Shown: positions 25,991 through 38,004, counted from the first letter of the stretch. The stretch: DNA of 64,000 nucleotides from Leptodactylus fallax (GCA_947044405.1 CAMRHE010000018.1:3348001-3412000); one strand, 5' to 3'. Made by a program: numbers and translations. The notes: a model not told the origin generated them from the letters alone.

Positions 25991-27609
25991 CACACACATA
26001 GACGCACACACATAGACACACAGATATGGAGGGGCAGCCTCCCAGCCTCAGACATACAGCAGACAAGCTCACAGCCAAGGCTGGGTCACAGTGCAGAGCT
26101 GCCCTAGGCTCTCTCCTCCTCCTCCCCTTGCACTTTGCACACCCTGCTCCCCTTCAGCTCCTGTAGGGAGGAGGTAGACATGTGCAGGGACTGCAGTAAA
26201 ACACTCTTAAGGTTAATGCCATCCACAGAGCACAGCTCCAGGCTCCATACAAAACTTATTTCCCCGGCATGTGATAATTACCCGGATCAGCCAGCAGCAC
26301 AGGATGCTCTGCTCATTCATGTGCCATGCTCTAGTACATGTACACGTCTGTATACACTGTATACCCGGAGAGGGGTCATCAGGGAGGACAACATGGACGG
26401 ATGATGGGAGCTTTATGAAACATTCACTGCGGTGCAAAGGAAGGCAAAACTGAGGACACTTCTAGGAAACCCCACAACAGCCATTATTATCTGTAGATAT
26501 CATCTGTTCAGGGAACCACCTGTTGATAGGACTGTACACAGCATTGTGTTTATGCCCTTTGTTTCCTTCATTTATTAACCTCTTCAGAACTACAGATGGA
26601 CATAGACATAAAGGTTTTTCCCAGATGTGACTAGCATACCAATTTTATTTGGCAATTGGAGCAATCAGATTTTCCCCAAAATATGATAAAAAAAATTGAT
26701 AAATGTAGCCTTAGATTTCTACAGAAGGTTTTAAGCACCACTAAGAATATTTTTGTTACCCATTACTTCTGTAGCCAGTTTTGGGAAGGCTGAGGTGGCT
26801 CTTTGGGTCAGATGTCCCACTTTGGGCTAACAATAAAGAAATATGTTTGTGTTTATTTCCCAAGATCTTATACAGACGGCTGTATTTTATAAGGACCGTT
26901 TCACAGCTAGTTCATATCAATAGAATAGAGGTCGGAAAGGGATTTACGGCCATAATGTAATCCATTAGGGAAATTCAGCATCATGTTTTCCCTACAAAGA
27001 AACACCAAAAACCAGGTGGCTTTTAACGCCACACGCCTGCAGTAGTTGTTGTGGGTCTATTGTTGCTTTCAACTGTTACAATGCAAAGGATGAAAGTGGC
27101 TGTAGCAATATTTAACATGCTGGGGGTTGAAAATGTGCAGCGCAGGTCACTTTGCACTTCAGGTTATACAGGTGGATGAGATATAGTGAAATCCATATGC
27201 TGCTACTACTGTACATGTGCTTACCCCTGGACAGTGTGTGACAGCTGACCACTGCAAGTACACCCCATGTGACCCAAGCCTAAAACTGGCTATACACTGG
27301 AGATATTGGACAGCCAATTTCTGGTGAAACAAACAAGCAGGGCAGATGCCAACTGAAGGTACACATAAGTAGAAAAGTGGATCTCATTTAGACTTTTTTT
27401 AAATTATTGTAAGGTGTAGTCATTGGCAATACCTGGAAAGTCATTTATGCTAGTCAACATATATGCACCCATCAGTAGAAGTCCAGGCCTGACCACAGGT
27501 CAAGGCAGAGATCTTGTGGTACTGTTATCCACAGAAGAGACCAACAGTGAAAAGCAAATAATCAAAAACAGCCAGAAGTCATTCGTGTATGGCACTTACA
27601 TAATACTTC
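25991..27609. other. Gene-free upstream region of ZNF827
   Basis: No open frame, RNA or repeat is recognised. It may hold upstream regulatory sequence, but nothing specific can be claimed. Confidence 0.35.
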
Positions 27610-27797
27610 ATGAAGGCCAAATCCTGGAATCGCACATGCAGTTTTTGATGCATTTTGTTGAGCCAAAGCCAGGAGTGTATTCACAAGAAATGGGTAATAT
27701 AAAGGAAGACCTTTTAAACTGCTCCTTCCTGCTGGATTCACTTCTGGCTTTGACTTAAAAATTGCAACTCAAACTCTATGTATACGTTATTCCAGTC
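27610..27797. mobile_element. Fold-back MITE (family B)
   Basis: Centred on the inverted pair GAGCCAAAGCCAGGAGTG (27660) and CACTTCTGGCTTTGAC (27738). Its right end abuts the next MITE across a TTA at 27798-27800. The termini are decayed. Confidence 0.5.
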
Positions 27798-27800
27798 TTA

Positions 27801-28028
27801 CGCTAAGTTTACACCTGTGTTCGGGTTTACGTTCATGGGGTTTGCTTGGGGACCCCACAAACGGAAACCTAACCCTCTTACAAAAGCAGTCACCCACGGA
27901 CCCCATAGACGATAAAGGGGTCTGCCGGATTTATGCCCAAAAAAGGCGGAGAGAAAAGTCCTGCTTTTTTAAGCGGATTTGGGGACGGAAACCCTAAACG
28001 TAGACCGGGCACAGGTGTGTACCTAGTC
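27801..28028. mobile_element. Harbinger-like MITE (family C)
   Basis: Ends CGCTAAGTTTACACCTGTG and GCACAGGTGTGTACCTAGTC are inverted. TTA flanks it at 27798-27800 and 28029-28031. The interior holds GGACCCCATAGACGATAAAG and GGCGGAGAGAAAAGTCCTGC, shared with 55490-55680. Confidence 0.65.
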
Positions 28029-28416
28029 TTAGGCTTCCAAGAAGTATTATTTGACATTACACTGGCTTCAATATGTGCACACACTAAGGTTGATTTCACT
28101 TGACTGAGTTTGAGCCAGGAAATTTGGTCCTTGGATCAGATTGATCTACTGGCCCAAACCTGACCACTGAGTTCAGGCAGGTAAATCTGTCTGATACACT
28201 GCCCATTTACACAATAGTGAAAACCACCCTTGTAACTGATCACATGACTGATATTTTGATGGTCTATTTTCACAGGCCATCAAAATAAAGGTAATGTCCT
28301 ATTTTCACCGATCCCTCAATCCACTCAAATATATGATGGATGCAGCAAAATGCCCAAGAAAAATGTCCATTTACTTCACAACTGTTTTGACGATTGGTCA
28401 TGTGAATGTAGCCTAA

Positions 28417-28751
28417 CGGCCCCTGGCACATGACAGTGTTCTTCCAGTTGGGGCTGAGTTTGCTGCGGAATTCACTCGGATGACACTGGAGTGTCATCCA
28501 AGCACATTCCGTGACGCACACACCTCTATGGCAGCTTCCAATCCATTAAGTTCTGATGACACAGAGCAGGATAGGACATTCTCTATAATTGTCTGTATCA
28601 TGCAAACGGAATGGATTGGAAGAACCCTGGGGGTGACAGAGGTGTGTGCATCATGAAATGCACTTGGATAACACTCAGATGTCACTCCAAGTACATTCCG
28701 TTGCAAACTCAGCCCCACATCGGAAATGCACTTGGTCATATGCATGGGGTC
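28417..28751. mobile_element. Full-length fold-back MITE with TAA duplication
   Basis: TAA occurs at 28414-28416 and 28752-28754. The two arms are inverted along most of their length: TGGGGCTGAGTTTGC against GCAAACTCAGCCCCA, GCACACACCTCT against AGAGGTGTGTGC, and CTTCCAATCCATT against AATGGATTGGAAG. Non-coding. Confidence 0.7.
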
Positions 28752-28754
28752 TAA

Positions 28755-29543
28755 GTCTGATATAGCTGTAATCCCAAAAACAAAGGTACCTATGCGATTC
28801 TAAAACACACCTATCCTCTGCATGAGAACTCTGAACATTTAAAGTAACAGTGCACAAAAATAGGTGAGGCATGAAGATAATAGGGTTAAGACACACTTCA
28901 AATCAATGTACAGCACCATGAATAAATATAGGCTTTCTTTAACTAGGGACAATTTGCAGTTAGGTGCTGGTACAATTAGAACACCATCCCTCACACTCAA
29001 GAGACATAAGCCTCAACAGACCCCCTCTGAAAAGATCATGTGCCATGTGTATAGATGCAGGAGTAAAAACAAACTCTATTTAATCTATAGTCGTGGTCGC
29101 TGGATCACAGATCAGATCTGGAAAATCCTAAGTGTTAAAAGGGAAACTCCCTAAACAGCAACCTGGTGTGTCTTCCATATCCATACACTACTATTAAGTA
29201 TTTGAGACTTTTGTCAGAGGTTTACATCAGCAGTATTTCCCAATATATACCTTTGAAATTATATAGTGGAATACGTTGCCCTTGATGAAAAAAGTTAGTT
29301 GCATTTTTTTTTTTGCAGGATCTGCAGTAGAGTACACTTTTGTATATAGGTAAAAAAAAATGTTTGCCACCAAATGTCTGTCCAAATTGACACACTATTG
29401 ATCATCTGTGGGTTGAATGAGGCTCTTTAAATATGTTTGATGTACAGTTTGCACTGCAAGCTAACAGAATACACAGTTGCAGTAACCTATTGCATTACAT
29501 ACATCAGGAGACAACAAGCTTTTTCACTACAAATCATACAGAA
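28755..29543. other. Gene-free stretch
   Basis: No gene, RNA or clear repeat recognised. Confidence 0.35.
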
Positions 29544-29557
29544 GGTATCATTCACAT

Positions 29558-31124
29558 TACAGTCATGGCCAAAAGTTTTGAGAATGATACAAATATTAAT
29601 TTTTACAAAGTCTACTGCTTCAGTTTTTCTAATGGCAATTTGCATATACTCCAGAATGTTATAAAGAGTGATCAGCTTAACAGCAATTACTTGCAAAGTC
29701 AATATTTGCCTAGAAAATGAACTTTATCCCCCAAAACACATTTCAACATCATTGCAGCCCTGCCTTAAAAGGACCACCTAACATCGTTTCAGTGATTGCT
29801 CCATTAACACAGGTGTGGGTGTTGATGAGGACAGGGCTGGAGATCAATCTGTCATGATTAAGTAAGAATGACACCACTGGACACTTTAAAAGGAGGCTGG
29901 TGCTTACCATCATTGTTTCTCTTCTGTTAACCATGGTTATCTCTAAAGAAACACGTGCAGTCATCATTGCACTGCACATAAATGGCCTAACTGGGAAGAG
30001 TATTGCAGCTAGAAAGATTGCACCTCAGTCAACAATCTATCGCATCATCAAGAACTTCAAGGAGAGAGGTTCCATTGGTGCCAAAAAGGCTCCAGGGCGC
30101 CCAAGAAAGACCAGCAAGCGGCAGGACCATCTCTTAAAAGTGTTTCAGCTGCGGGATCGGGCTACCAGCAGTGCAGAGCTTGCTGAGGAATGGCAGCAGG
30201 CAGGTGTGAGTGCATCTGCACGCACTGTGAGGCGGAGACTCTTGGAGCAAGGCCTGGTCTCAAGGAGGGCAGCAAAGAAGCCACTTCTCTCCAGAAAAAA
30301 CATCAGGGACAGACTGATATTCTGCAAAAGGTACAGGGAGTGGACTGCTGAGGACTGGGGTAAAGTCATTTTCTCTGATGAATCCCCTTTTCGATTGTTT
30401 GGAACATCTGGAAAACAGCTTATTTGGAGAAGAAGAGGTGAGCGCTACCACCAGTCTTGTCTCATGCCAACTGTAAAGCATCCTGAAACCATTCATGTGT
30501 GGGGTTGCTTCTCAGCCAAGGGAATCGGCTCTCTCACAGTCTTGCCTAAAAACACAGCCATGAATAAAGAATGGTACCAGAATGTCCTCCAAGAGCAACT
30601 TCTCCCAACCGTCCAAGAGCAGTTTGGCGCTCAACAATGCCTTTTCCAGCATGATGGAGCACCTTGCCATAAAGCAAAGGTGATAACTAAATGGCTCAGG
30701 GAACAAAACATAGAGATTTTGGGTCCATGGCCTGGAAACTCCCCAGATCTTAATCCCATTGAAAACTTGTGGTCAATCATCAAGAGACGGGTGGACAAAC
30801 AAAAACCAACAAATTCAGACAAAATTAAAGCATTGATTCTGCAAGAATGGACTGCTATCAGTCAGGATTTGGTCCAGAAGTTGATTGAGAGCATGCCAGG
30901 GAGAATTGCAGAGGTCCTGAAGAAGAAGGGTCAACACTGCAAATATTGACTTGCTGCATTAACTCATTCTGTCAATATAAGCTTCTGTTACTCATAATAT
31001 GAATGCAATTATATTTCTGTATGTGATAAAAACATCTGACAAACACACATAAAAACCAGAGGGCAGCAGATCATGTGAAAATATAATATTTGTGCCATTC
31101 TCAAAACTTTTGGCCATGACTGTA
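29558..31124 (+). mobile_element. Full-length Tc1-family element with DD35E transposase (Traveler-like)
   Basis: Inverted termini TACAGTCATGGCCAAAAGTT are identical at both ends over this stretch. Similarity runs on through TTGAGAATG-ACAAATATTA with few differences. TA flanks both ends, and length is 1,567 bp. The single ORF is uninterrupted. DD35E spacing fits the Traveler branch of Tc1/mariner described in vertebrates. This is the best-preserved transposon in the window. Confidence 0.88.
29933..30949 (+). CDS. Intact Tc1-family transposase (338 aa, DD35E)
   Basis: The ATG at 29933 has a strong Kozak context (ACCATGG). I prefer it to the in-frame GTG at 29900. The start MVISKETRAVIIALHINGL opens a paired-type helix-turn-helix. 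APGRPRKTSKRQ (about residues 53-64) is the GRPR hook between the two DNA-binding subdomains, and the second one follows to about residue 120. The catalytic domain shows VIFSDESPFRLFG (Asp149), QHDGAPCH (Asp241) and [11 protein letters not shown] (Glu277), with 35 residues between the last two. Length is normal for Tc1 transposases and there is no stop or frameshift. It would bind the element's inverted repeats and cut and paste it at TA. With both termini intact the copy could in principle be active; that is inference. Confidence 0.9.
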   Translation: MVISKETRAVIIALHINGLTGKSIAARKIAPQSTIYRIIKNFKERGSIGAKKAPGRPRKTSKRQDHLLKVFQLRDRATSSAELAEEWQQAGVSASARTVRRRLLEQGLVSRRAAKKPLLSRKNIRDRLIFCKRYREWTAEDWGKVIFSDESPFRLFGTSGKQLIWRRRGERYHQSCLMPTVKHPETIHVWGCFSAKGIGSLTVLPKNTAMNKEWYQNVLQEQLLPTVQEQFGAQQCLFQHDGAPCHKAKVITKWLREQNIEILGPWPGNSPDLNPIENLWSIIKRRVDKQKPTNSDKIKALILQEWTAISQDLVQKLIESMPGRIAEVLKKKGQHCKY

Positions 31125-31627
31125 CATTTTGATCATCCATTTAGTTGATCATTTTTACAAATGCAAAAAACTGATGCTAAAAATGAAATGGAAGCTGATG
31201 ACCATCCTTTTACATAGAGTCAATGTTAAATAAAAACTGATCAAGTTCTGTAGGACAGAAAAACTAGGACATACCATACTTTTGTATCTCATATAAAAAA
31301 AACAGAAACTGAGATTCCAACGCAGATGTGAACCTACTCTAAAACTGGTGATCAAAACATGAAGTGAACAGCCCCTAAAGAAACATACCCCTTCCACCTG
31401 GCAACAACGCCCTACTTCATGTCCATACAGCCATGGACATGATCTTCCAGGTATCTAATCTTCCTTAGATACCTAAATTGCGTGTACTCCACAGTGACAC
31501 CCGTAGACCGCATGACACTTGGAGACACTCACTGCAGCATTCTAAACAGTCTGGATCTCAGCAGGACTTTTGATATCAGACCTGTGGAGCATTTATTCAT
31601 TTCTCTCTTACTTGTATAGCGTCAACA

Positions 31628-33051
31628 TACAGTGGGGAAAAAAGTATTTAGTCAGCCTCCAATTGTGCAAGCTCTCCCACTTAAAAAGATGAGAGAGGCC
31701 TGTAATTGACATCATAGGTAGACCTCAACTATGAAAGACAAAATGAGAAAACAAATCTAGAAAATCACATTGATTTTTTAAGAATTTATTTGCAAATTAT
31801 GGTGGAAAATAAGTATTTGGTCACCTACAAACAAGCAAGATTTCTGGCTCTCACAGACCTGTAATTTCTTCTTTAAGAGGCTTCTCTGTCCTCCACTCAT
31901 TACCTGTAGTAATGGCACCTGTTTGAAAAAAGAACAGTGGAAGGACACCAGAAACAAAATTGTAGACCTGCATCAGGCTGGGAAGACTTAATCTGCAATA
32001 GGCAAGCAGCTTGGTGTGAAGAAATCAACTGTGGGAGCAATAATTAGAAAATGGAAGACTTACAAGACCATTGATAATCTCCCTCAATCAGGGGCTCCAC
32101 GCAAGATCTCACCCCGTGGAGTCAAAATGATCACAAGAACGGTGAGCAAAAATCCCAGAACCACACAGGGGGACCTAGTGAATGACCTGCAGAAAGCTGG
32201 GACTAATGGAACAAAGGCTACCGTCAGTAACACATAACGCCGCCAGGGACTCAGATCCTGCATTGCCAGACGTGTCCCCCTGCTTAAGCCAGTACATATC
32301 CGGGCCCATCTGAAGTTTGCTAGAGAGCATTTAGATGTTCCAGAAGAGTATTGGGAGAATGTCATATGGTCAGATGAAACCAAAGTAGAACTGTTTGGTA
32401 GAAACACAACTTGTGTTTGGAGGAGAGGGAATGCTGAGTTGCATCCAAAGAACACCATACCTGCTGTGAAGCATGGAGGTGGCAACATCATGCTTTGGGG
32501 CTGTTTCTCTGCAAAGGGACCAGGACGACTGATCCATGTACATGAAAGAATGAATGGGGCCATGTATCGTGAGATTTTGAGTGCAAACCTCCTTCCATCA
32601 GCAAGGGCATTGAAGCTGAAACGTGGCTGGGTCTTTCAGCATGACAATGATCCCAAGCACACCGCCAGGGCAATGAAGGAGTGGCTTCGTAAGAAGCATT
32701 TCAAGGTCCTGTAGTGGCCTAGCCAGTCTCCAGATCTCAACCCCATAGAAAACCTTTGGAGGGAGTTGAAAGTCCGTGTTGCCCAGCGACAGCCCCAAAA
32801 CATCACTGCTCTAGAGGAGATCTGCATGGAGGAATGGGCCAACATACCAGCAACAGTGTGTGCCAACCTTGTGAAGACTTACAGAAAATGTTTGACCTCT
32901 GTCATTGCCAACAAAGGATATATAACAAAGTATTGAGATGAACTTTTGTTATTGACCAAATACTTATTTTCCACCATAATTTGCACCATCTTTTTAAGTG
33001 GGAGAACTTGCACAATTGGTGGCTGACTAAATACTTTTTTTCCCCACTGTA
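31628..33051 (+). mobile_element. Long-TIR Tc1 element, copy 1
   Basis: Ends TACAGTGGGGAAAAAAGTAT and ATACTTTTTTTCCCCACTGTA, flanked by TA. The left inverted repeat is nearly complete (about 200 bp). The right one has an internal deletion of about 130 bp (near 32984). It shares the family with copies at 34522, 39375 and 59430. Confidence 0.85.
31929..32936 (+). pseudogene. DD34E Tc1 transposase remnant (copy 1)
   Basis: The start codon region is deleted: sequence jumps from the leader into AGAACAGTGGAAGGACACC. A readable stretch from 32016 ([20 protein letters not shown]) covers the HTH region and ends at a TAA at about 32235, caused by an extra base. The catalytic half from 32439 ([20 protein letters not shown]) keeps [11 protein letters not shown] but meets a TAG at 32713 where related copies have GAG (Glu). 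In-frame sequence beyond it still encodes [11 protein letters not shown] and ends ANKGYITKY at 32936. Confidence 0.85.
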
Positions 33052-33267
33052 TTCTGCAGTGCTTTACCGACATTGTCAGTCACTGTCCCATAGAGCACAA
33101 TAGTAATATTCCAGCACACACTCCTGTTGTGTAGGATGCCTGTGAAAGACGTTTCGCAGTCAGTTGAATAATAACAAAAAATCACGGCACTCCTTCATAG
33201 ATGCATATAAAAATGAAGTAGATTTATTAACATATAACAACAGATAGACCATCAAGAATCAGTATAA

Positions 33268-33557
33268 GGATACGTTCACACATAGGAATCTGCCATGGAT
33301 CTGCAGCAGATTCCACTCTGAATTTGCCTCCTATTGTTTTTAATAGGAAGCAAAGATTGAAGCAAGACACGTAAAAAATCAGTGTCCTGCTCGATCTTGC
33401 CACGAATTCCACGGCTTGGGAGTCCCTGTCGATTAGGCCCATTCATCTAATGAGCAGAGGAAGCCAATGGCATTCCATCACGGCAATCTCGCCACCAAAT
33501 ATGGAGGTGGAAAATGAAGAGGAATTTCTTTTCATTTTCCACTGTGTGAACCTACCC
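33268..33557. mobile_element. Harbinger-like MITE with TAA duplication
   Basis: Termini GGATACGTTCACACA and TGTGTGAACCTACCC are inverted, with TAA on both sides (33265-33267 and 33558-33560). It is 290 bp and non-coding. Confidence 0.65.
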
Positions 33558-34521
33558 TAACTGTATGAATCATAAAAGATATTCAATATTCGTACTTTTC
33601 AAGTATAAGTACAGAAGAAAGAACCTGGGATTTAAAAGAATGGTTGCTGTAAGCTAATCATACCTGTAATAGAAGTGTATTGTAGATAGACCTGGGAGGC
33701 TTCAATAGGCTGTAATGGTGACTGATCGCGGCCCCTGGATCTTGTTCGCGGGAAACAGTGATCTCACCAAAAATGGTGGCGTCCATGCACCACGGGAAAG
33801 TAGATGCCTTGGTCACATTTGACCAAGGCATCTAAAGGTTTAATGCCCGCAAACAGAGTGGGCTCTTATCACAGGTATTGCTGACAGGCGGCTGCTCTGC
33901 TACTGAATGGCTGCCATGTTTAACCCCTTCCCGACATCCACTGTAATAGTGCGGCGGATTTCAGGTATTTAAATATGCTCACCTCCTGAGCGGTCACCAT
34001 AGCCATTGGGTCTCTGCTGTATTATACAGCAGAGACCTAATGTCTGCGATCAGTTCCGCATTGGTCATGGGCATTAAGGCCCATTTTGCCACAAGCACCT
34101 GGGCGCCGCCAAGGATGCCGGCACCAATTTTGCCATGGATGTCGGCACCTGGAGCGAGATCTGGGGCCAGCATCCCATTACCATGACAGCTGGGAGCCTA
34201 TTGAAGGCTCCTAGGATTGTCTGGCAAGGATTCGTACAAATGCCGATATTTTGCAATGCATTAGCATTGTAATGCATTGCATTCGTAAGCAGACCCCCTG
34301 GGTTCAAGACCCCTAGGGTGGTCTAATAAATGCAATAAAAAAAAATAAAAGTAAAAAAATAAAAATAATTTAAAGTTCAAATCACCCTGCTTTCCCTAGA
34401 ATACATATAAAAGTTAAAAACTACTGTGAAACACATAAACATTAGGTATTTTCGCTGTTTCGCCTCTGATAAAAATTTGAATAAAAAGTGATCAAAGCAA
34501 TAGACATTCTCTATAATGGTA

Positions 34522-35951
34522 TACAGTGGGGGGAAAAAAGTATTTAGTCAGCCACCAATTGTGCAAGTTCTCCCACTTAAAAAGATGAGAGAGGCCTGTA
34601 ATTGACATCATAGGTAGACCTCAACTATGAGAGACAAAATAAGAAAACAAATCCAGAAAATCACATTGTCTTATTTTTAAAGAATTTATTTGCAAATTAT
34701 GGTGGAAAATAAGTATTTGGTCAATAACAAAAGTTCATCTCAATACTTTGTTATATATCCTTTGTTAGGAATGACAGAGGTCAAACATTTTCTGTAAGTC
34801 TTCACAAGGTTGGCACACACTTTTGCTGGTATGTTGGCCCATTCCTCCATGCAGATCTCCTCCTTTGTTGCCGTGGTGGTGTGCTTGGGATCAGTGTCAT
34901 GCTGAAAGACCCAGCCACGTTTCATCTTCAATGCCCTTACTGATGAAAGAAGGTTTGCACTCAAAATCTCACGATACATGGCCCCATTCATTCTTTCATG
35001 TACACGGATCATTCGTCCTGGTCCCTTTGCAGAGAAACAGCCCAAAAGCATGATGTTGCCACCCCCATGCTTCACAATAGGTATGGTGTTCTTTGGATGC
35101 AACTCAGCATTCACTCTGCTCCAACAGTTCTACTTTGGTTTCATCTGACCATATGACATTCTCCCAATACTCTTCTGGAACATCAAAATGCTCTCTAGCA
35201 AACTTATGTACTGGCTTAAGCAGGGGACACGTCTGGCAGTACAGGATCTGAGTCCCTGGCGGCGTAGTGTGTTACTGACGGTAGCCTTTGTTACGTTGGT
35301 CCCAGTTTTCTGCAGGCCATTCATTAGGTACCCCCGTGTGGTTCCGGGATTTTTGCTCACCGTTCTTGTGATCATTTTGACCCCAGAGGATGAGATCTTG
35401 CATGGAGCCCCTTATCGAGGGAGATTATCAGTGGTCTTGTATGTCTTCCATTTTCTAATTATTGCTCCCACAGTTGATTTCTTCACACCAAGCTGCTTGC
35501 CTATTGCAGATTCAGTCTTCCCAGCCTGGTGCAGGTCTACAATTTTGTTTCTGGTGTCCTTCCACAGCTCTTTGGTCTTCACCATAGTGGAGTTTGGAGT
35601 GTGACTGTTTGAGGTTGTGGACAGGTGTCTTTTATACTGATAACAATTTCAAACAGGTGCCATTACTACAGGTAATGAGTGGAGGACAGAGAAGCCTCTT
35701 AAAGAAGAAGTTACAGGTCTGTGAGAGCCAGAAATCTTGCTTGTTTGTAGGTGACCAAATACTTATTTTCCAACATAATTTGCAAATAAATTCTTTAAAA
35801 ATCAGACAATGTAATTTTCTGGATTTGTTTTCTCATTTTGTCTCTCATAGTTGAGGTCTACCTATGATGTCAATTACAGGTCGGCCTCATCTTTTTAAGT
35901 GGGAGAACTTGCACAATTGGTGGCTGACTAAATACTTTTTCCCCCACTGTA
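34522..35951 (-). mobile_element. Long-TIR Tc1 element, copy 2
   Basis: Both ends carry TACAGTGGGGGGAAAAAAG-type termini with long inverted repeats of about 200 bp, and TA flanks. The transposase lies on the minus strand with several deletions. Length is 1,430 bp against about 1,600 bp for copy 3. Confidence 0.85.
34740..35585 (-). pseudogene. DD34E Tc1 transposase remnant (copy 2)
   Basis: The original start is at 35585 ([20 protein letters not shown]). A stop interrupts NLPR-GAP near 35412. A one-base loss in the G run near 35223 shifts the frame inside RRVPLLKP. A short deletion removes the segment after VELL, and a larger one (about 135 bp, at 34861) joins [10 protein letters not shown] directly to [11 protein letters not shown]. 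That last deletion removes the [11 protein letters not shown] block with the catalytic Glu. It ends [10 protein letters not shown] at 34740. Confidence 0.85.
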
Positions 35952-36479
35952 ACTAAAAAGTACATCTAGCCCTGCAAAAAAAAGACGCCCTATGCATCCC
36001 CATACACAGAAATATAAAAAAGTTACAGGTGTCAGAATATGTCGACTTTTAGAAAAAAAAAAATTTTTGCAAAGTTTTAGATTTTTGTTAAGGGGTTAAA
36101 ATGTAACTAAAACTATATCAATTTGGTATCCCCAGAATCGTACTGAAACATAGAATACAGGTGACATGTCATTTTGGCTGCAGAGTGAACACTGTAAAAA
36201 GAAGCTTGTAAGAAAGTCACACAAATGCACTTTTTGTCCAATTCCACCCCATTCTAAATTTTTTTGCAGCTTCCGAGTACATTGTACAGAATAATAAATA
36301 GTATCATTATGAAGAACAATTTGTCCCACAAATATTAAGCCCTCATATGGCTCTGTGAACGGAAAAATAAAAAAGTTATGGGGTTTCGAAGGTGGGGAGT
36401 CAAAAATTAAAATCAAAAAATGTCTCCGGCATGAAGGGGTTAAAGGCCTGATGTCTTTTGTGTGTGTGTGTGTTCTCAA

Positions 36480-36975
36480 AAGTTTTAGGCAGATGTGGAA
36501 AAATGCTGCAAAGCAAGAATGTTTTCAATAATAGAAGTGTTAATAGTTTATTTATGTCAATTAGCAAATGAAGCGAATAAATAAAAAAGAAATCTAAATC
36601 CAATCAATATTTGTTGTAACCTCCCTTTACCTTCTATACAGCATCCATTCTTTTAGGCACACTTGCACACAGTTTGTGAAGGAACTCGGCAGGGAGGTTG
36701 TTCCAGGCATCTTGGAAAACTAATTGTAGGCTTGTTTAAATCCATTTGTCTCTTCAGTAATCGCATACAGACTGGATGATGTTGAGATCAGGGCTCTGTG
36801 GGGCGATATCATCACTTTCAGGACTCCTCTAAAGGGTGGTCATACCAAATACAGTAGTGATTTGGATTTCTCTTTTGTTCATTCACTTCATTTTGATAAT
36901 TTATAAAAATAAACTATTAATACTTCTATATCTAAAAGCATTTTTACTTTTCGGCATTTTTTTCCTTGTACCTAT
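36480..36975. mobile_element. Fossil Tc1/mariner deletion derivative (family F)
   Basis: Left sequence TTTTAGGCAGATGTGGAAAA through AATAGTTTATTTATGTCAAT is mirrored by the right segment with TCATTCACTTCATTTTG and AATAAACTATTAATAC. These are long inverted termini. The minus-strand C-terminal coding part (near 36625-36840) is still recognisable by similarity to 43565-43800. Most of the coding region is deleted. Confidence 0.55.
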
Positions 36976-38004
36976 AGTGCTATATGTTTTATAGGCATAC
37001 GTTTGACATTTTTAAAGCGTAAGTAAATTTTTATTTACATTTTCATAAATTAGTAGTGCAGATACGAAAGAGCAACAAACTTTGCAATATGCTTCACTAT
37101 AGAATAGTGGCTGTGTCTTCAAGTCTTTACTTCTTATCATCTTTGATTCTGTCCTACTACCTCAGTCTCCGTTTATACCGATCTCTTTGTAGAGGGGATG
37201 GGGAAGAAGAGAAGGAGAAAGACAGAGATATGAGGCTGTCTACTGAATTAAAAAAAGACATTTCTGTCATGAGACAGCTGGATACTAATTCCTGACAACC
37301 CATCTGTGTAGTGAAAAAGAACTGTCTCTATATCATGCTGATGTCTCTCTGAGGAGCCATCCTTTATCTCCCCTCCCCTCTCCATAGAGGTTTGTTGTAC
37401 AGATTTGATCAGTGATAGAAAGATGCAAATAAGTGAAAAAAGAAGCACTTTTCTTATATAAAGTATATTACAAAGTTCACTATCTTCATTTGAACTATGG
37501 ATTTATGAAAAAAATGTAAGTTTAGTTATTCTTTAAGTTTCGATCCCTTTTCGTTTACAGTTTGTGTATGTTCCTTCCGTTATATTACAGTATATGTTTT
37601 TTTTCTCCAAAATAATTATACATTTGACAAAATGCAGGCATGAAGTGAACTGCGCCTTTGTCTTTCAACATAAGTCAGTGATCTGAAAAGGGGGCCAGTG
37701 CCAGTGTTAATATAGTCAATTGGCCAGTGCAAGTGTTAATAGATACAATACGACATTGCCAATGTTAATATATACTGTTGATTAATAATGTAACACTAAC
37801 TCTGCCCAATCAAATTAGCAAAATCAACTTATGTGTTCCTGTTAATAGATGCTTACTGTAAAACTAGATTTCCACTGATCAGGTATTCTGTCTCCAAGAA
37901 GGGGCTCAGCAAGCAGGGGCTTCACCCATATTTCACCATTACTAATGTAGATTAAATTTTCAAATTAATCATTTTAAGTGATTGCTTGTTTTAATGATAT
38001 TAGG

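Larger units (their letters stand above)
29544..31339. mobile_element. Harbinger-like MITE split by the intact Tc1 element
   Basis: The left remnant GGTATCATTCACAT (29544-29557) and the right end ATGTGAACCTACTC (31326-31339, followed by TAA) form an inverted terminus like that of the MITE at 33268. The Tc1 element (29558-31124) inserted at a TA in the left terminus. Host length without the insert is about 230 bp. Confidence 0.5.
31590..33120 (-). repeat. SINE 3' part split by a Tc1 element
   Basis: The left piece ends TACTTGTATAGCGTCAACA just before the Tc1 at 31628, and the right piece resumes TTCTGCAGTGCTTTACCGAC at 33052. Joined across one TA they match the tail of the SINE at 11905. Confidence 0.6.
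33925..36443. repeat. Long non-coding repeat (family T), split by a Tc1 element
   Basis: The left end TTAACCCCTTCCCGAC mirrors the right end CGGCATGAAGGGGTTAA, so the unit has inverted TTAA-type termini. It is about 1.1 kb after removing the Tc1 at 34522-35951. CCATTACCATGACAGCTGGG, AATAAAAAGTGATCAAAGC and AGTGAACACTGTAAAAAG are landmarks shared with other copies. Joining GGTATA to ACTAAAAAG restores the host sequence. Confidence 0.6.

Noticed and set aside
29900..29932. GTG-initiated extension of the intact transposase by 11 residues
   Set aside because: Eukaryotic start should be ATG; the ATG at 29933 has an optimal Kozak context and gives the usual transposase length.
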